NCBI GenBank assembly: GCA_015488325.1
Contig: WFOA01000015.1
Coordinates: forward strand, 1 to 47,873
Direction: 5' to 3'
Source: Acidimicrobiia bacterium
GTDB taxonomy: Bacteria; Actinomycetota; Acidimicrobiia; Spongiisociales; ZC4RG35
Length of the DNA stretch: 47,873 nt
Below, one piece after another: positions 9,389 through 18,129 of this stretch. A model generated the notes under the pieces. That model was not told the origin of the DNA. It did not search any database and saw only the letters and a list, made by a program, of their open reading frames with translations. The first letter of the stretch is position 1; each line of letters begins with the position of its first letter. The position numbers and the translations under genes are program-made.

Positions 9389-10414
9389 ATTCCGTACCTG
9401 CAGGCCCATCGCATCACGAAATGGTTCGGTGACGTCGCCGCCGTAGCCGACGTCAGCTTCGGTGTGGAACGGGGCGAGACCCTAGTGCTGCTCGGGCCGA
9501 GCGGATGCGGCAAGACCACGCTCCTTCGGGTCCTCGCCGGACTCGAGCTCCCCGACTCGGGGACGATCACCTTGGACGGAGAGATCCTCAGTGGTGGCGG
9601 CACCTTCGTTCCCGCCGAACGGCGACGCGTCGGGATGGTGTTCCAGGACTGGGCCCTGTTCCCGCACCTCACGGTCGCCGAGAACGTCGCGTTCGGTGTC
9701 GCCGACGAGCCCCACGCCCGCCGACGGGTGGCTGAGACCTTGGAGATGGTGGGTCTCACCGACCTCGCCGACCGCTACCCCGAGGCCCTCTCCGGCGGGC
9801 AGATGCAGCGGGTGGCCCTCGCCCGGGCGTTGGCGCCTCGCCCGCGGGTCTTGTTGTTCGACGAGCCCTTCTCCAATCTGGACGTCACCTTGAGGAACCA
9901 GGTCCGCAGCGACATCGCCGAGCTGATGCGGGCGGTCGGGACGACGTCGGTCTTCGTCACCCACGACCAGGAGGAGGCTTTCGTTCTCGGCGACCGGGTC
10001 GCCGTCATGCGGGACGGCCAGATCGTCCAGTTGGGCGCCCCGGCGGAGGTGTACCAGTACCCGGCGACGCCGTGGGTGGCGACGTTCGTCGGGGACGCGA
10101 ACCTCCTCGAAGGTGAGGCGTCGGACGGTCGAGTCCAGACCGTCGTGGGGGCCCTTCCGCTGTCGAACGAGGTGACGGGGAGGTGTCGGGTCGTGGTCCG
10201 ACCCGAATACCTGATGATCGGCAACGGCTATGACGGCCTCGTCACCGGCGTCGAGTTCTACGGCCACGACACGTCGTATCGGGTGACGATGGGTGCGGTC
10301 ACGTTGACGGTCCGGGGCATGGCCGCTCCGAGGTTCGGCGTGGGGGATCGGGTCTCGGTCACCTACGGAGGCCCGAAGGTGGTGGCCTTCGCCGCCGACG
10401 ACGCCGTCTCCTGA
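9389..10414 (+). CDS. fbpC: Ferric iron ABC transporter ATP-binding protein (FbpC-like)
   Basis: ABC ATPase with Walker A GPSGCGKTT, Q-loop VFQDWALFPH, signature LSGGQMQRVALARALA, Walker B VLLFDEPFSNLD and a C-terminal TOBE-like domain (PEYLMIGNGYDG). The ORF track starts at GTG 9464, which omits the family's usual first strands. The same frame upstream reads YLQAHRITKWFGDVAAVADVSF but contains no ATG, GTG or TTG. The best start is ATT at 9389, five bases after GGGGAG, with CTG 9398 as the alternative. With ATT the protein is 341 residues, the normal length. It powers import with the FbpA and FbpB encoded next. Confidence 0.85.
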   Translation: MPYLQAHRITKWFGDVAAVADVSFGVERGETLVLLGPSGCGKTTLLRVLAGLELPDSGTITLDGEILSGGGTFVPAERRRVGMVFQDWALFPHLTVAENVAFGVADEPHARRRVAETLEMVGLTDLADRYPEALSGGQMQRVALARALAPRPRVLLFDEPFSNLDVTLRNQVRSDIAELMRAVGTTSVFVTHDQEEAFVLGDRVAVMRDGQIVQLGAPAEVYQYPATPWVATFVGDANLLEGEASDGRVQTVVGALPLSNEVTGRCRVVVRPEYLMIGNGYDGLVTGVEFYGHDTSYRVTMGAVTLTVRGMAAPRFGVGDRVSVTYGGPKVVAFAADDAVS

Positions 10415-10459
10415 CCGGCGACCGACCCTTCCCACGTTGGGTAAGGCCTTCCATGCCTA

Positions 10460-10478
10460 AAGCGTTAGGCTGACTTTA
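10460..10478. promoter_or_regulatory. Candidate DtxR/IdeR-type iron box
   Basis: The segment contains GTTAGGCTGACTTTA, which matches the core of the DtxR/IdeR consensus (TTAGGTTAGGCTAACCTAA) at 12 of 19 positions and is strongest across GTTAGGCT. It lies in the AT-richer gap between fbpC and fbpA, just upstream of or overlapping a TACATT -10-like box. With a DtxR-family gene two genes upstream, iron control of fbpA-fbpB is a reasonable inference. Confidence 0.45.
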
Positions 10479-10553
10479 CATTCTTGGTCACCGGTGTCTA
10501 CGCTTGCCGCCGCCGACCGGATCCTCCGGATCCCATCGAACAAGGAGCAGACC

Positions 10554-11558
10554 GTGAAACGACCCCTTCTCGCCCTCCTCGGGTCCCTCGCCCTCCTCCT
10601 CGCCGCCTGCGGAGGAGGACAGCCCGAAACCCTCACCGTGTACTCGGGACGCACCGAGAACCTGATCGGGCCGCTGCTCGAACGGTTCACCGCCGAGACC
10701 GGCATCCCCGTCGAGGTCCGCTACGGACAGTCCGCCGACCTGGCCCTCCTCATCGACCAGGAGGGCGATCGCAGCCCGGCCGACGTCTTCATCTCCCAAA
10801 GCCCCGGCGCCGTCGGGTACCTGGCCGAACGGGACCGCCTCCGACCGATCCCCGAACGGCTCCTCGGCCTCGTACCCGCCGAATTCCGCAACGCAGACGG
10901 GCTGTGGATCGGGATGACCGGGCGGGTCCGGACCCTCGTGTACAACCGGGACTTGGTCGACCCAGCCGACCTCCCCCGATCGGTCTTCGACCTGACCGAC
11001 GAGGCGTACCGGGGCCGGGTCGCCGTCGCACCGGCCAACGGGTCCTTCCAGGATTTCGTCACCGCCATGCGGGAGCTGTACGGCGACGACGCCGCCCTCG
11101 ACTGGCTCCGGGGCCTCGCCGCCAACGACGCCCAGACCTACGCCAACAACACCGCCATCGTCCAGGCAGTCGCCCGCGGCGACGTCCCCATGGGACTCGT
11201 CAACCACTACTACAACCTCCGGGCCAAGGCAGAGGACCCCACCATCGCCTCGGAGAACAGCCCCTTCGCCGACGGCGACATCGGGAACCTGATGATCGTC
11301 ACCGCCATCACCGTCCTCTCCACCGCCGACGCCCCCGAAGACGCCGAGCGTCTCGTCGAGTTCATGCTGGGCGAAGAGGCGCAGCGGTTCTTCAGCGAAC
11401 AGACCTTCGAATACCCGCTGGCTGCCGGTGTCGAACCCGCCGACGTCCTTCCCCCGCTCTCCGCCGTCGGCGTGGCCACCTACGATTTCGACCGGCTCGG
11501 CGGAGGTCTGGAACGCACCAAGGAGTTGATCGATGAGAGCGGTCTCGAAGGTCCCTGA
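10554..11558 (+). CDS. fbpA: Ferric iron ABC transporter substrate-binding lipoprotein (FbpA-like)
   Basis: 334 residues with a lipoprotein signal ending LLLAACGGG. The mature protein begins with TLTVYSGRTENLIGPLLERF, typical of FbpA/FutA binding proteins. It contains GLVNHYYNLR with the paired tyrosines that coordinate Fe(III) in this family. GTG 10554 is preceded by AAGGAG at good spacing; the track's start at 10494 would place 20 non-hydrophobic residues before the signal. It delivers ferric iron to FbpB and FbpC. The end overlaps fbpB by 26 bases. Confidence 0.9.
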   Translation: MKRPLLALLGSLALLLAACGGGQPETLTVYSGRTENLIGPLLERFTAETGIPVEVRYGQSADLALLIDQEGDRSPADVFISQSPGAVGYLAERDRLRPIPERLLGLVPAEFRNADGLWIGMTGRVRTLVYNRDLVDPADLPRSVFDLTDEAYRGRVAVAPANGSFQDFVTAMRELYGDDAALDWLRGLAANDAQTYANNTAIVQAVARGDVPMGLVNHYYNLRAKAEDPTIASENSPFADGDIGNLMIVTAITVLSTADAPEDAERLVEFMLGEEAQRFFSEQTFEYPLAAGVEPADVLPPLSAVGVATYDFDRLGGGLERTKELIDESGLEGP

Positions 11559-13143
11559 CCGGACCTTCGAGACCCGCCCGCCCCGGCGATGGGGGCTGCG
11601 GACGGTCGTCGCCCTGGTCGGGGTGGGGTTCGCCTTCCCCGTCGGGTACCTGGCCTGGGCGGCGGTCGGTCTCGGCGGTGAGTTCTGGGCGACCCTCACG
11701 AGCGCGTCGACCCTCGTCCCCCTCCGCAACTCGCTCCTCATCGCCGGTTCCACGGCGGCGGCCGCCGGTCTCCTCGGATCCCTGCTGGCCTGGCTCGTGG
11801 TGCGCACCGACCTGCCCGGCCGCCGCCTGTGGAAGACGATCCTGCCTCTTCCCCTGGTGGTCCCCTCGTTCGTGGGCGCCACCGCGCTCCTCGCCGCCTT
11901 CGGCCGCGGGGGGCTGGTCCCCTTCATCCCCCGGGTGGAAGGCTTCTGGGGCGCCTTCGCCGTGTTGACCCTCCTCACCTACCCCTACGTCTACCTCCCC
12001 GTCGCGGCCCGACTCTCCACCACGTCGGCCTCCCTCGAAGAGGCGGCCCGTCTCCTGGGCAAAGGGTCCGTCACCACCATCGTCCGGGTGGTCGTCCCCC
12101 AGATCCGCGAGACGGTGCTGGCCGGGACGATGCTCGTCTTCCTCTACGGCTTGAGCGACTTCGGGGCCGTCTCGCTCATGCGCTACGACACCATCACCCG
12201 GGCGATCTTCTCGGCCCGCCTCTTCGACCGCGCCGCCTCCCTCACCCTCGGCCTGGTCCTCGCGGTGCTCGCGCTGGCGGTGGCCGCCTTCGAGCGTCTC
12301 GGAGCCCCCACCCGGACCGCCCCGTTCGCCACCCTGCCGCTCCGCTACCCGCTGGGGCGGTGGAGCGTCCCCGCGACCCTCTTCGTCGCGGCGGTCGTCG
12401 GTGTCGGTCTCGTCGCCCCGCTGGCGGTCTTCGTGTTCTGGGTGGTGCGAGGATCGGCCACCGTCGGGGTCGGCTTCTCAGGGTTGGGCGACAGCCTGGC
12501 CTTCCTCGTCGAACCCACCCTCAACTCGGCCGGGGCCGCCCTCGCCGCCGGCGTGATGGCCGCCGTGGTGACCCTCCCCGTCGCCTACGCCGCCGTCCGG
12601 CTCCGGGGCTGGGTCCCGGCGGTGACGTCCACCGTCGTCAACTCGGTCTTCGCCCTCCCCGGACTCGTCGTCGCCCTGGCCGTGGTGTTCTGGGCGATCC
12701 GGGCACCGGGCGCCCTCGGAGGCCTCTACCAGACCTTCCCTCTCCTCGTCTTCGCCTACGTCCTCCACTTCGGCGCCCAGGCGATGCAGTCGAGCCGGGC
12801 GGCCATCGCCGCCGTCCCCCGCCGATACGACGACGTCGGCCGCACCCTGGGGGTCGGCCGTTGGCGCCGTTTCCTCACCGTCGAGGTCCCGCTGATGAGA
12901 CCGGGGCTCGTCGCCGGATCCGGTTTGGTGTTGCTCTCGACCTTGAAGGAACTCCCCGCCACGCTCCTCTTGGCGCCCATCGGTTTCGAGACGCTGGCCA
13001 CGAAGATCTGGGGCGCCGCCGAAGACGGGTTCTTCGCCGAGGTGGGGATCACCTCCCTCGTGTTGGTGGCCCTTTCGGCGATCCTCACCTGGCTGCTCGT
13101 GCTGCGCCAGGCCTCGGTGACCTCCCCCCCTCCCCCGAACTGA
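11533..13143 (+). CDS. fbpB: Ferric iron ABC transporter permease (FbpB-like, two-domain)
   Basis: 536 residues with about twelve hydrophobic helices in two homologous permease halves, as in FbpB/SfuB proteins. Each half has an EAA-type loop (EEAARLLGKGSVTTIVRVVVP and DVGRTLGVGRWRRFLTVEVP). ATG 11533 lies inside the fbpA 3' end, preceded by AAGGAG eight bases upstream, so translation is coupled. The stop codon TGA forms the first bases of the second long inverted repeat, which therefore probably acts as the transcript terminator. Confidence 0.9.
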   Translation: MRAVSKVPDRTFETRPPRRWGLRTVVALVGVGFAFPVGYLAWAAVGLGGEFWATLTSASTLVPLRNSLLIAGSTAAAAGLLGSLLAWLVVRTDLPGRRLWKTILPLPLVVPSFVGATALLAAFGRGGLVPFIPRVEGFWGAFAVLTLLTYPYVYLPVAARLSTTSASLEEAARLLGKGSVTTIVRVVVPQIRETVLAGTMLVFLYGLSDFGAVSLMRYDTITRAIFSARLFDRAASLTLGLVLAVLALAVAAFERLGAPTRTAPFATLPLRYPLGRWSVPATLFVAAVVGVGLVAPLAVFVFWVVRGSATVGVGFSGLGDSLAFLVEPTLNSAGAALAAGVMAAVVTLPVAYAAVRLRGWVPAVTSTVVNSVFALPGLVVALAVVFWAIRAPGALGGLYQTFPLLVFAYVLHFGAQAMQSSRAAIAAVPRRYDDVGRTLGVGRWRRFLTVEVPLMRPGLVAGSGLVLLSTLKELPATLLLAPIGFETLATKIWGAAEDGFFAEVGITSLVLVALSAILTWLLVLRQASVTSPPPPN

Positions 13144-13181
13144 CAGCCAGATCCGGCAAATATCGCCGGATCTGGCTGTCA
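13141..13181. repeat. Long inverted repeat, copy 2 (17-bp arms), likely bidirectional terminator
   Basis: Arms with core GACAGCCAGATCCGGC flank a 7-base loop. Sequence and flanks closely match the repeat at 6907-6953; two changes in the centre shorten the stem. It begins with the fbpB stop codon and lies in the 75-base gap between convergent fbpB and the phenylacetate-CoA ligase gene, a classic position for a shared terminator. A dispersed palindrome that landed there is the alternative. Confidence 0.8.
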
Positions 13182-13218
13182 AAATGGGAGGGGGACGGTG
13201 GTGGTCGGCTGGGTCGGG

Positions 13219-14535
13219 TCAGCCGAAGGGGGATTCGTCGGTGGTCTGTTCGAAGACCCGCCGGGCCTTGCCCACCTCCTGGCGGGGCAGGGTGCCCGGG
13301 TCCCGCAGATCGACCTGCACCCGGATCCGCACCCGTTCCGTCAACGCCCGGGCCACCCGGTCCCGAATCTCCTCTCTCCGGGCGACGAGGCCCGGGTCGG
13401 CCAGTTCGGCGACGACCCGGAGCTCCGGCAGGGTCGTACGCCGGTCCACGATGATGCCGTACTGGCCGCCGATGGCTTCGTCTTCGAGCAGCGCCGTCTC
13501 CACCTCCCGGGGATAGACGTTGATGCCCCGGATGATGAGCATGTCGTCGACCCGGCCCATCAGCCGGGCGATCCGTCGGAAGGTACGTCCGTCTCGGCCC
13601 GGCTCGTCGACGAACCGGGTGAGGTCCCGGGTCCGGTAGCGGAGCACCGGCTGCGCCTCCTTGGTGAGGGTGGTGAGGACCAGTTCGCCGACTTCGCCGT
13701 CGGGGACCGCCTCCCCCGTCTCCGGGTCGACGATCTCGGGATAGAAGTGGTCGTCGAAGACGTAGAGGGCGCCTTTCGCCTCGGGGGCTTCCATCGCCAC
13801 GCCGGGGCCGATCACCTCGGACAGCCCGTAGATGTCGAGGGCCTGAAACCCCCCGCCCCACACCTCTTCGATCCTCTGTCGCATCCCCTCCGACCATGGT
13901 TCGGCACCGAGCACGCCGTACCGCACCGAGAGACGGTCCCTCAGGCCCCCTTCGAGAGCCCGCTCGCCCAAGAGGAGGGCGAAGGACGGCGTGCAGGCGA
14001 GCCCGTCGGCGCCGAGGTCCGCCATGAGGCCGAGCTGGAATCCGGGGTTTCCCCCGGAGGCGGGCACGGCGGTGGCTCCGAGACGTTCGGCGCCGTAGTG
14101 GAGACCGAGGCCACCGGTGAAGAGACCGTATCCGTAGGCGACGTGGACGACGTCGGAGGGTCGCCCACCGGCGATGGCGAGGGCGCGAGCGCAGACCTCG
14201 GCGAAGACCGCCACGTCCCCGGCGGTGTAGCCGACGACCGTCGGCTTCCCCGAGGTGCCCGACGATGCGTGGACCCGGACCAGCCGGTCCCGGGGTACGG
14301 TGAGCATCCCGTAGGGATAGGTCTCCCGGAACTCGTCCTTCTCGGTGAAGGGGAGCCGGCAGATGTCGTCGATGCTCCGGATGGCGTCGACGTCGACTCC
14401 CGCCATCTTCTCCCGCCAGTAGGGAACGTCGCAGGCGGCGAGCCGCTCCACCAACCGGCGGAGGCGTCGGCTCTGCAGGGCCGACTTCTCGGCAGGCTCC
14501 ATCGTCTCGATCTCGGGCTGGAACATCGACGGCAT
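13219..14535 (-). CDS. paaK: Phenylacetate-CoA ligase family protein
   Basis: Adenylate-forming CoA ligase of 438 residues, the usual PaaK length. The AMP-binding P-loop reads HASSGTSGKPTVVGYT, with YGLSEVIGPGV and the hinge region RVDDMLIIRGINVYP downstream. PaaK-type enzymes convert phenylacetate, ATP and CoA to phenylacetyl-CoA; close relatives use other aryl or fatty acids. The track's start at 14736 is too long; ATG 14535 has GGAGGG nine bases upstream. The gene diverges from the molybdopterin oxidoreductase operon with a 235-base shared intergenic region, which links it functionally to that operon. Confidence 0.85.
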   Translation of the reverse strand: MPSMFQPEIETMEPAEKSALQSRRLRRLVERLAACDVPYWREKMAGVDVDAIRSIDDICRLPFTEKDEFRETYPYGMLTVPRDRLVRVHASSGTSGKPTVVGYTAGDVAVFAEVCARALAIAGGRPSDVVHVAYGYGLFTGGLGLHYGAERLGATAVPASGGNPGFQLGLMADLGADGLACTPSFALLLGERALEGGLRDRLSVRYGVLGAEPWSEGMRQRIEEVWGGGFQALDIYGLSEVIGPGVAMEAPEAKGALYVFDDHFYPEIVDPETGEAVPDGEVGELVLTTLTKEAQPVLRYRTRDLTRFVDEPGRDGRTFRRIARLMGRVDDMLIIRGINVYPREVETALLEDEAIGGQYGIIVDRRTTLPELRVVAELADPGLVARREEIRDRVARALTERVRIRVQVDLRDPGTLPRQEVGKARRVFEQTTDESPFG

Positions 14536-14684
14536 GGACTCACTCCCTCCTGGTGGCGACGTCGAAGATACCCCGTCTCGGCGAATCCTTTCGGGTCCGA
14601 GACCCGACACCCGAACCTTCCCCCACCCCGACGGCGCCGCCCCGAGTGTCCACGGATGTGCATCTTCGAACATGCCCAACGGCC

Positions 14685-14714
14685 CTGACGCTGTGGCCGA
14701 TCGGCCTCTAGTGT
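14685..14714 (+). promoter_or_regulatory. Predicted promoter of the molybdopterin oxidoreductase operon
   Basis: CTGACG at 14685-14690 and TAGTGT at 14709-14714 are separated by 18 bases. Transcription would start near 14721, leaving a ~50-base leader with the strong ribosome site AAAGGAGG just before GTG 14771. The match to consensus is modest. Confidence 0.3.
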
Positions 14715-14770
14715 CTGTCTGGACCTCTGCGGACACTGGCGTCGACGCGATCCCTCAAAGGAGGATCCTG

Positions 14771-17371
14771 GTGGTCGAGATCTCGAGACGCACGTTCATC
14801 AAGGCGACCGCCGCCACCGGCACCACCCTGGCAGCATCGAAGGTCCTGTTCGAGACGGTCGACTCCGTCGCCCAGGCCGAAGCCTTGACCCTCGCCCCGA
14901 CCGAAGACCGGGTCTTCACCACCTGCTGGATCGGCAAGCAGGACTGTGGGATGTCGGCCCGGCGGATCGACGGCCGGGTCGTCAAGTTCGATGGAGTCGA
15001 CGATCACCCCCGCAACCGCGGGACCCTGTGCCCCAAGGGCCAGGCGCAGATCGCCTCCATCTACGACCCCCACCGGGTGAAGACACCTCTGGTCCGCACC
15101 AACGCCAAAGGAGTTCCCGGCGAGTGGCGCCGCGCCTCCTGGGACGAAGCCCTCGAGTTGGTCGCGGCCAAATACCGGGAGGTGGCGGCCGACGACCCGA
15201 AGCTGGTTCTGTGGCAGAAGGGTCGCTCCAAGGCGAAGAGCTTCTACGACAAGGCCTTCGTCAAGGCCATCGGCGCGACGAAGCTGGGTCACGGAGCCTA
15301 CTGTTCGGACACCGGGTACCGGGCGATCGAATACACCGTCGGACTCCACGGCGTCCTCCACCCCGACCTCCTCAACGCGAAGTACGTCCTTTCCTGGGGG
15401 TGGAACATCACCAACGCCGGGGGGAACAAGTTCTGCTGGCTCACCTGGCCCCAGCAAATGGTCCAGGCGCGAGAGCAGAACGGTCTCAAGATCGTTCAGA
15501 TCGACCCGAGGCTCCGACCTGCAGGCCCCTTCGCCGACGAGTGGGTGCCGATCCGACCGGCCGGCGACCTGGCCCTGGCCCTCGCCCTCTGCCACGAGCT
15601 CATCCGCCAGGGGTTCTTGGACCGTCCCTACCTCACCACCTACACCAACGCCCCCTATCTGGTCGGTGAGGACGGACTCTTCCTTCGGGAAACCGTGGGA
15701 GAAGGGGACGAAGCCGAGGAGGTCCCCCTCGTCTGGGACGAGGCGACCCGCCGAGCCGTGCCGGTCACCGAGGCGACCAGCCCCGCCCTCGAAGGCGAAT
15801 ACACCGTGGGCGGCCAGACGGCGAAGACCGCCTTCGAGTTGTTCACCGAGCATGTGGCCGACGCCACCCCCGAATGGGCAGCCGACAAATGCGACGTGGC
15901 CCCCGACACGATCCGTCGGATCGCCACCGAGTACGGCACCAACGCCCGGATCGGAGCCACCACGGTGGTGGACGGCGTCGAGGTGCCCTACCGCCCGGTG
16001 GGGATCATGGCCTACCACATGGCCCAACAGGAGCTCGGGTTCCCGGCGCTGCGGGCCATGGCGATCATCCCGATGCTGGTGGGCGCCTGGGGAGCCGTGG
16101 GCGGCCAGCTCGCCGACTTCACCTGGAAGATCCACAAGAACTACGCCAAGTTCGAAGACCTGAAGGTGGAAGAGCCCCCCTACGACTTCGTCCTCAACAA
16201 GTCGAAGTTCTTCCCCATCAACACCGGCTTTCCGGGGATCGTCGCCCGGGTGATGCAGGATCCCGCCAAGTACGGGGTGGAGAAGCTGCCCCGGATGGTG
16301 ATCCTGCACATGGTCAACCCGGTCACCTCCTTCGCTTCCCAGGCCGACTTCCTCGCTTCGTACGAGAAGTTCGAGTTCGTGGCGGTGATCAGCCCCTGGA
16401 TGTCGGAGACCGCCGACCTCTTCGCCGACGTCGTCCTCCCTTCCGCCACCATCGAGAAGTACGAGGGGCCGTTGTCGGCGGGAGACGGCTACATCGACGC
16501 CAAGGCGTTGAGGATGCCGCCCATGGATCCCCTCTTCGAGTCCCGTGGGGAGATCGACATCTACCTCGACCTCACCGAGAAGATGGGGAAGCTCACCGGC
16601 GAAGGCGGCTACATCGAACACCTCAACAAGGAGCTGAAGTTGGCCGGGACCGAGTTCGAGCTCCCCGACGGATCCCGGCCCGACGTCCGTGACATCTTCG
16701 ACCGCTGGGCGAAGATGGAGGGGCTGTCGGGGATCGACTTCTTCGAACAGAACGGGGTGTGGGTGAAGGGTCCCATCTCCCCCACCAAGAGATATGGCTA
16801 CGTCACCGACCCGCCCTTCGGCGGGGCCGTCCACCGGCTCTACGGTGAGAGCCTGCTGAAGGCCCAGCGACTGCAGAAGGAGATGGGCGCCGACGAGGTC
16901 TACTGGCGGGACTACACGCCCTTCCCCACCTGGCGTACCCCGACGATGGAGGCCTCCCCACCCGAATACGACCTGTACCTGATCAGCTACAAGCTGGTGG
17001 AGCACAAACAGTCCCGCACCTCCATGGTCCCGTTGCTGACCGAGCTGAGCGGACACCAGCGGGTGGAGATGAACCCGGCGACGGCCCGCCGCCTCGGGTT
17101 GAAGGAGGGGGACGAGGTGACGGTGGAGTCCCACCACGCCCTCACCGGTGAGACCCGCCGGGTGAAGACCGTGGTCCGGCTCACCGAAGGGATCCGTCCC
17201 GACGTGGTGGGGATGCCCCACCATTTCGGCATGTGGACCCATCCGGCGAACAAGGACGCCGGCCCCACCCCCAACACCCTCTACTTCACCGACGAAGGGT
17301 ATGTGGGCATGACCGCCGATGCGGTGTTCCACGTCAAAGTTCGAGTGATGAAAGGGGGTGGTGCGGCGTGA
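14771..17371 (+). CDS. Tat-exported molybdopterin oxidoreductase, catalytic subunit (PadB/PsrA-like)
   Basis: 866 residues (about 95 kDa), DMSO-reductase superfamily. A twin-arginine signal (SRRTFIKATAATG) indicates export across the membrane. The FS0 cluster region reads CWIGKQDC then TLCPKG with the standard 27-residue gap, but the second cysteine of C-x2-C-x3-C is glycine. Cys178 in GAYCSDTGY is the likely molybdenum ligand, and the C-terminal domain is molydopterin-dinucleotide-binding (PPEYDLYLISYK). GTG 14771 follows AAAGGAGG; the track's 79-residue extension is spurious. With its Fe-S and NrfD partners and a divergent phenylacetate-CoA ligase gene it could be a phenylacetyl-CoA:acceptor oxidoreductase. 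Polysulfide/thiosulfate reductase is the main alternative. Confidence 0.8.
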   Translation: MVEISRRTFIKATAATGTTLAASKVLFETVDSVAQAEALTLAPTEDRVFTTCWIGKQDCGMSARRIDGRVVKFDGVDDHPRNRGTLCPKGQAQIASIYDPHRVKTPLVRTNAKGVPGEWRRASWDEALELVAAKYREVAADDPKLVLWQKGRSKAKSFYDKAFVKAIGATKLGHGAYCSDTGYRAIEYTVGLHGVLHPDLLNAKYVLSWGWNITNAGGNKFCWLTWPQQMVQAREQNGLKIVQIDPRLRPAGPFADEWVPIRPAGDLALALALCHELIRQGFLDRPYLTTYTNAPYLVGEDGLFLRETVGEGDEAEEVPLVWDEATRRAVPVTEATSPALEGEYTVGGQTAKTAFELFTEHVADATPEWAADKCDVAPDTIRRIATEYGTNARIGATTVVDGVEVPYRPVGIMAYHMAQQELGFPALRAMAIIPMLVGAWGAVGGQLADFTWKIHKNYAKFEDLKVEEPPYDFVLNKSKFFPINTGFPGIVARVMQDPAKYGVEKLPRMVILHMVNPVTSFASQADFLASYEKFEFVAVISPWMSETADLFADVVLPSATIEKYEGPLSAGDGYIDAKALRMPPMDPLFESRGEIDIYLDLTEKMGKLTGEGGYIEHLNKELKLAGTEFELPDGSRPDVRDIFDRWAKMEGLSGIDFFEQNGVWVKGPISPTKRYGYVTDPPFGGAVHRLYGESLLKAQRLQKEMGADEVYWRDYTPFPTWRTPTMEASPPEYDLYLISYKLVEHKQSRTSMVPLLTELSGHQRVEMNPATARRLGLKEGDEVTVESHHALTGETRRVKTVVRLTEGIRPDVVGMPHHFGMWTHPANKDAGPTPNTLYFTDEGYVGMTADAVFHVKVRVMKGGGAA

Positions 17372-18129
17372 CCCACTACGCCATGGCGATCGACCTCGAC
17401 CGGTGCCAGGGCTGTCGGGCCTGTGTCGAAGCGTGCAAGATCGAGAACAACACGCCGAGTGCGGTGTTCTGGATGTACGTGTTCCGACTCGAAGAGGGCA
17501 CCTATCCGGACACGTCGATCTCGTTCCTTCCCCGGCCCTGCCAGCACTGCCACAACCCGCCCTGCGTGAAGGTCTGCCCGACCGGTGCGAGGTTCCATCG
17601 GGACGACGGCATCGTCCTCACCGACTTCGACCGGTGCATCGGCTGCCGGTACTGCGAGGTGGCCTGCCCCTACGGCGTCAACTTCTTCAACTGGAGGAAA
17701 CCCGAGCAGGCCTTCGCCGACTACCAGCTCAAGATGGACGACCCCGACTTGGCGGCGGTCACCGGAGGGCTCATCCCCCCGTACCGCAACCCGGACCTGG
17801 ACGAGCTCCAGGGTGACGAGCAGCGCCGCACCGCGGGGAGCGCCCACTACAAGGGCGTGGTCGAGAAATGCACCTTCTGTGTGCAGCGTGTCGAGAAGGG
17901 TCTGGACCCCGCCTGCGTCGTCACCTGCCCGGTCGAGGCCCTGGTGTTCGGCGACCTCGAGGACCCGAACAGCCCCGTCTCGACCTACCTGCGGGGCCGG
18001 GACCAGTTCAAGCTGTTGGAGGAGCTGGGGACGGACCCGAGCGTGATCTACGTGGGCGGCACCCCGCCGACCCCGGACGCCCGGGAGATCGAGAGGCCGA
18101 TGACAGGAGTAGGCAATGCCAACGCGTGA
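17368..18129 (+). CDS. Four-cluster [4Fe-4S] electron-transfer subunit (NrfC/PsrB/PadC-like)
   Basis: 253 residues with four cysteine groups: CQGCRACVEAC, CQHCHNPPCVKVCP, CIGCRYCEVACP and CTFCVQRVEKGLDPACVVTCP. This is the pattern of the iron-sulfur subunit of membrane-bound molybdopterin complexes. It would pass electrons between the catalytic subunit and the NrfD-like membrane protein. GTG 17368 overlaps the previous stop as GTGA; the track start at 17233 lies inside the upstream gene. No signal of its own is seen, so export with the Tat-bearing subunit is expected. Confidence 0.9.
   Translation: MTHYAMAIDLDRCQGCRACVEACKIENNTPSAVFWMYVFRLEEGTYPDTSISFLPRPCQHCHNPPCVKVCPTGARFHRDDGIVLTDFDRCIGCRYCEVACPYGVNFFNWRKPEQAFADYQLKMDDPDLAAVTGGLIPPYRNPDLDELQGDEQRRTAGSAHYKGVVEKCTFCVQRVEKGLDPACVVTCPVEALVFGDLEDPNSPVSTYLRGRDQFKLLEELGTDPSVIYVGGTPPTPDAREIERPMTGVGNANA

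Noticed and set aside
14708-17332. 874-codon open frame on the minus strand opposite the molybdoenzyme gene
   Set aside because: It mirrors the codon pattern of the plus-strand gene, shows Gly/His/Val-rich low complexity and no domain motifs. Such antisense frames are common in high-GC coding DNA.
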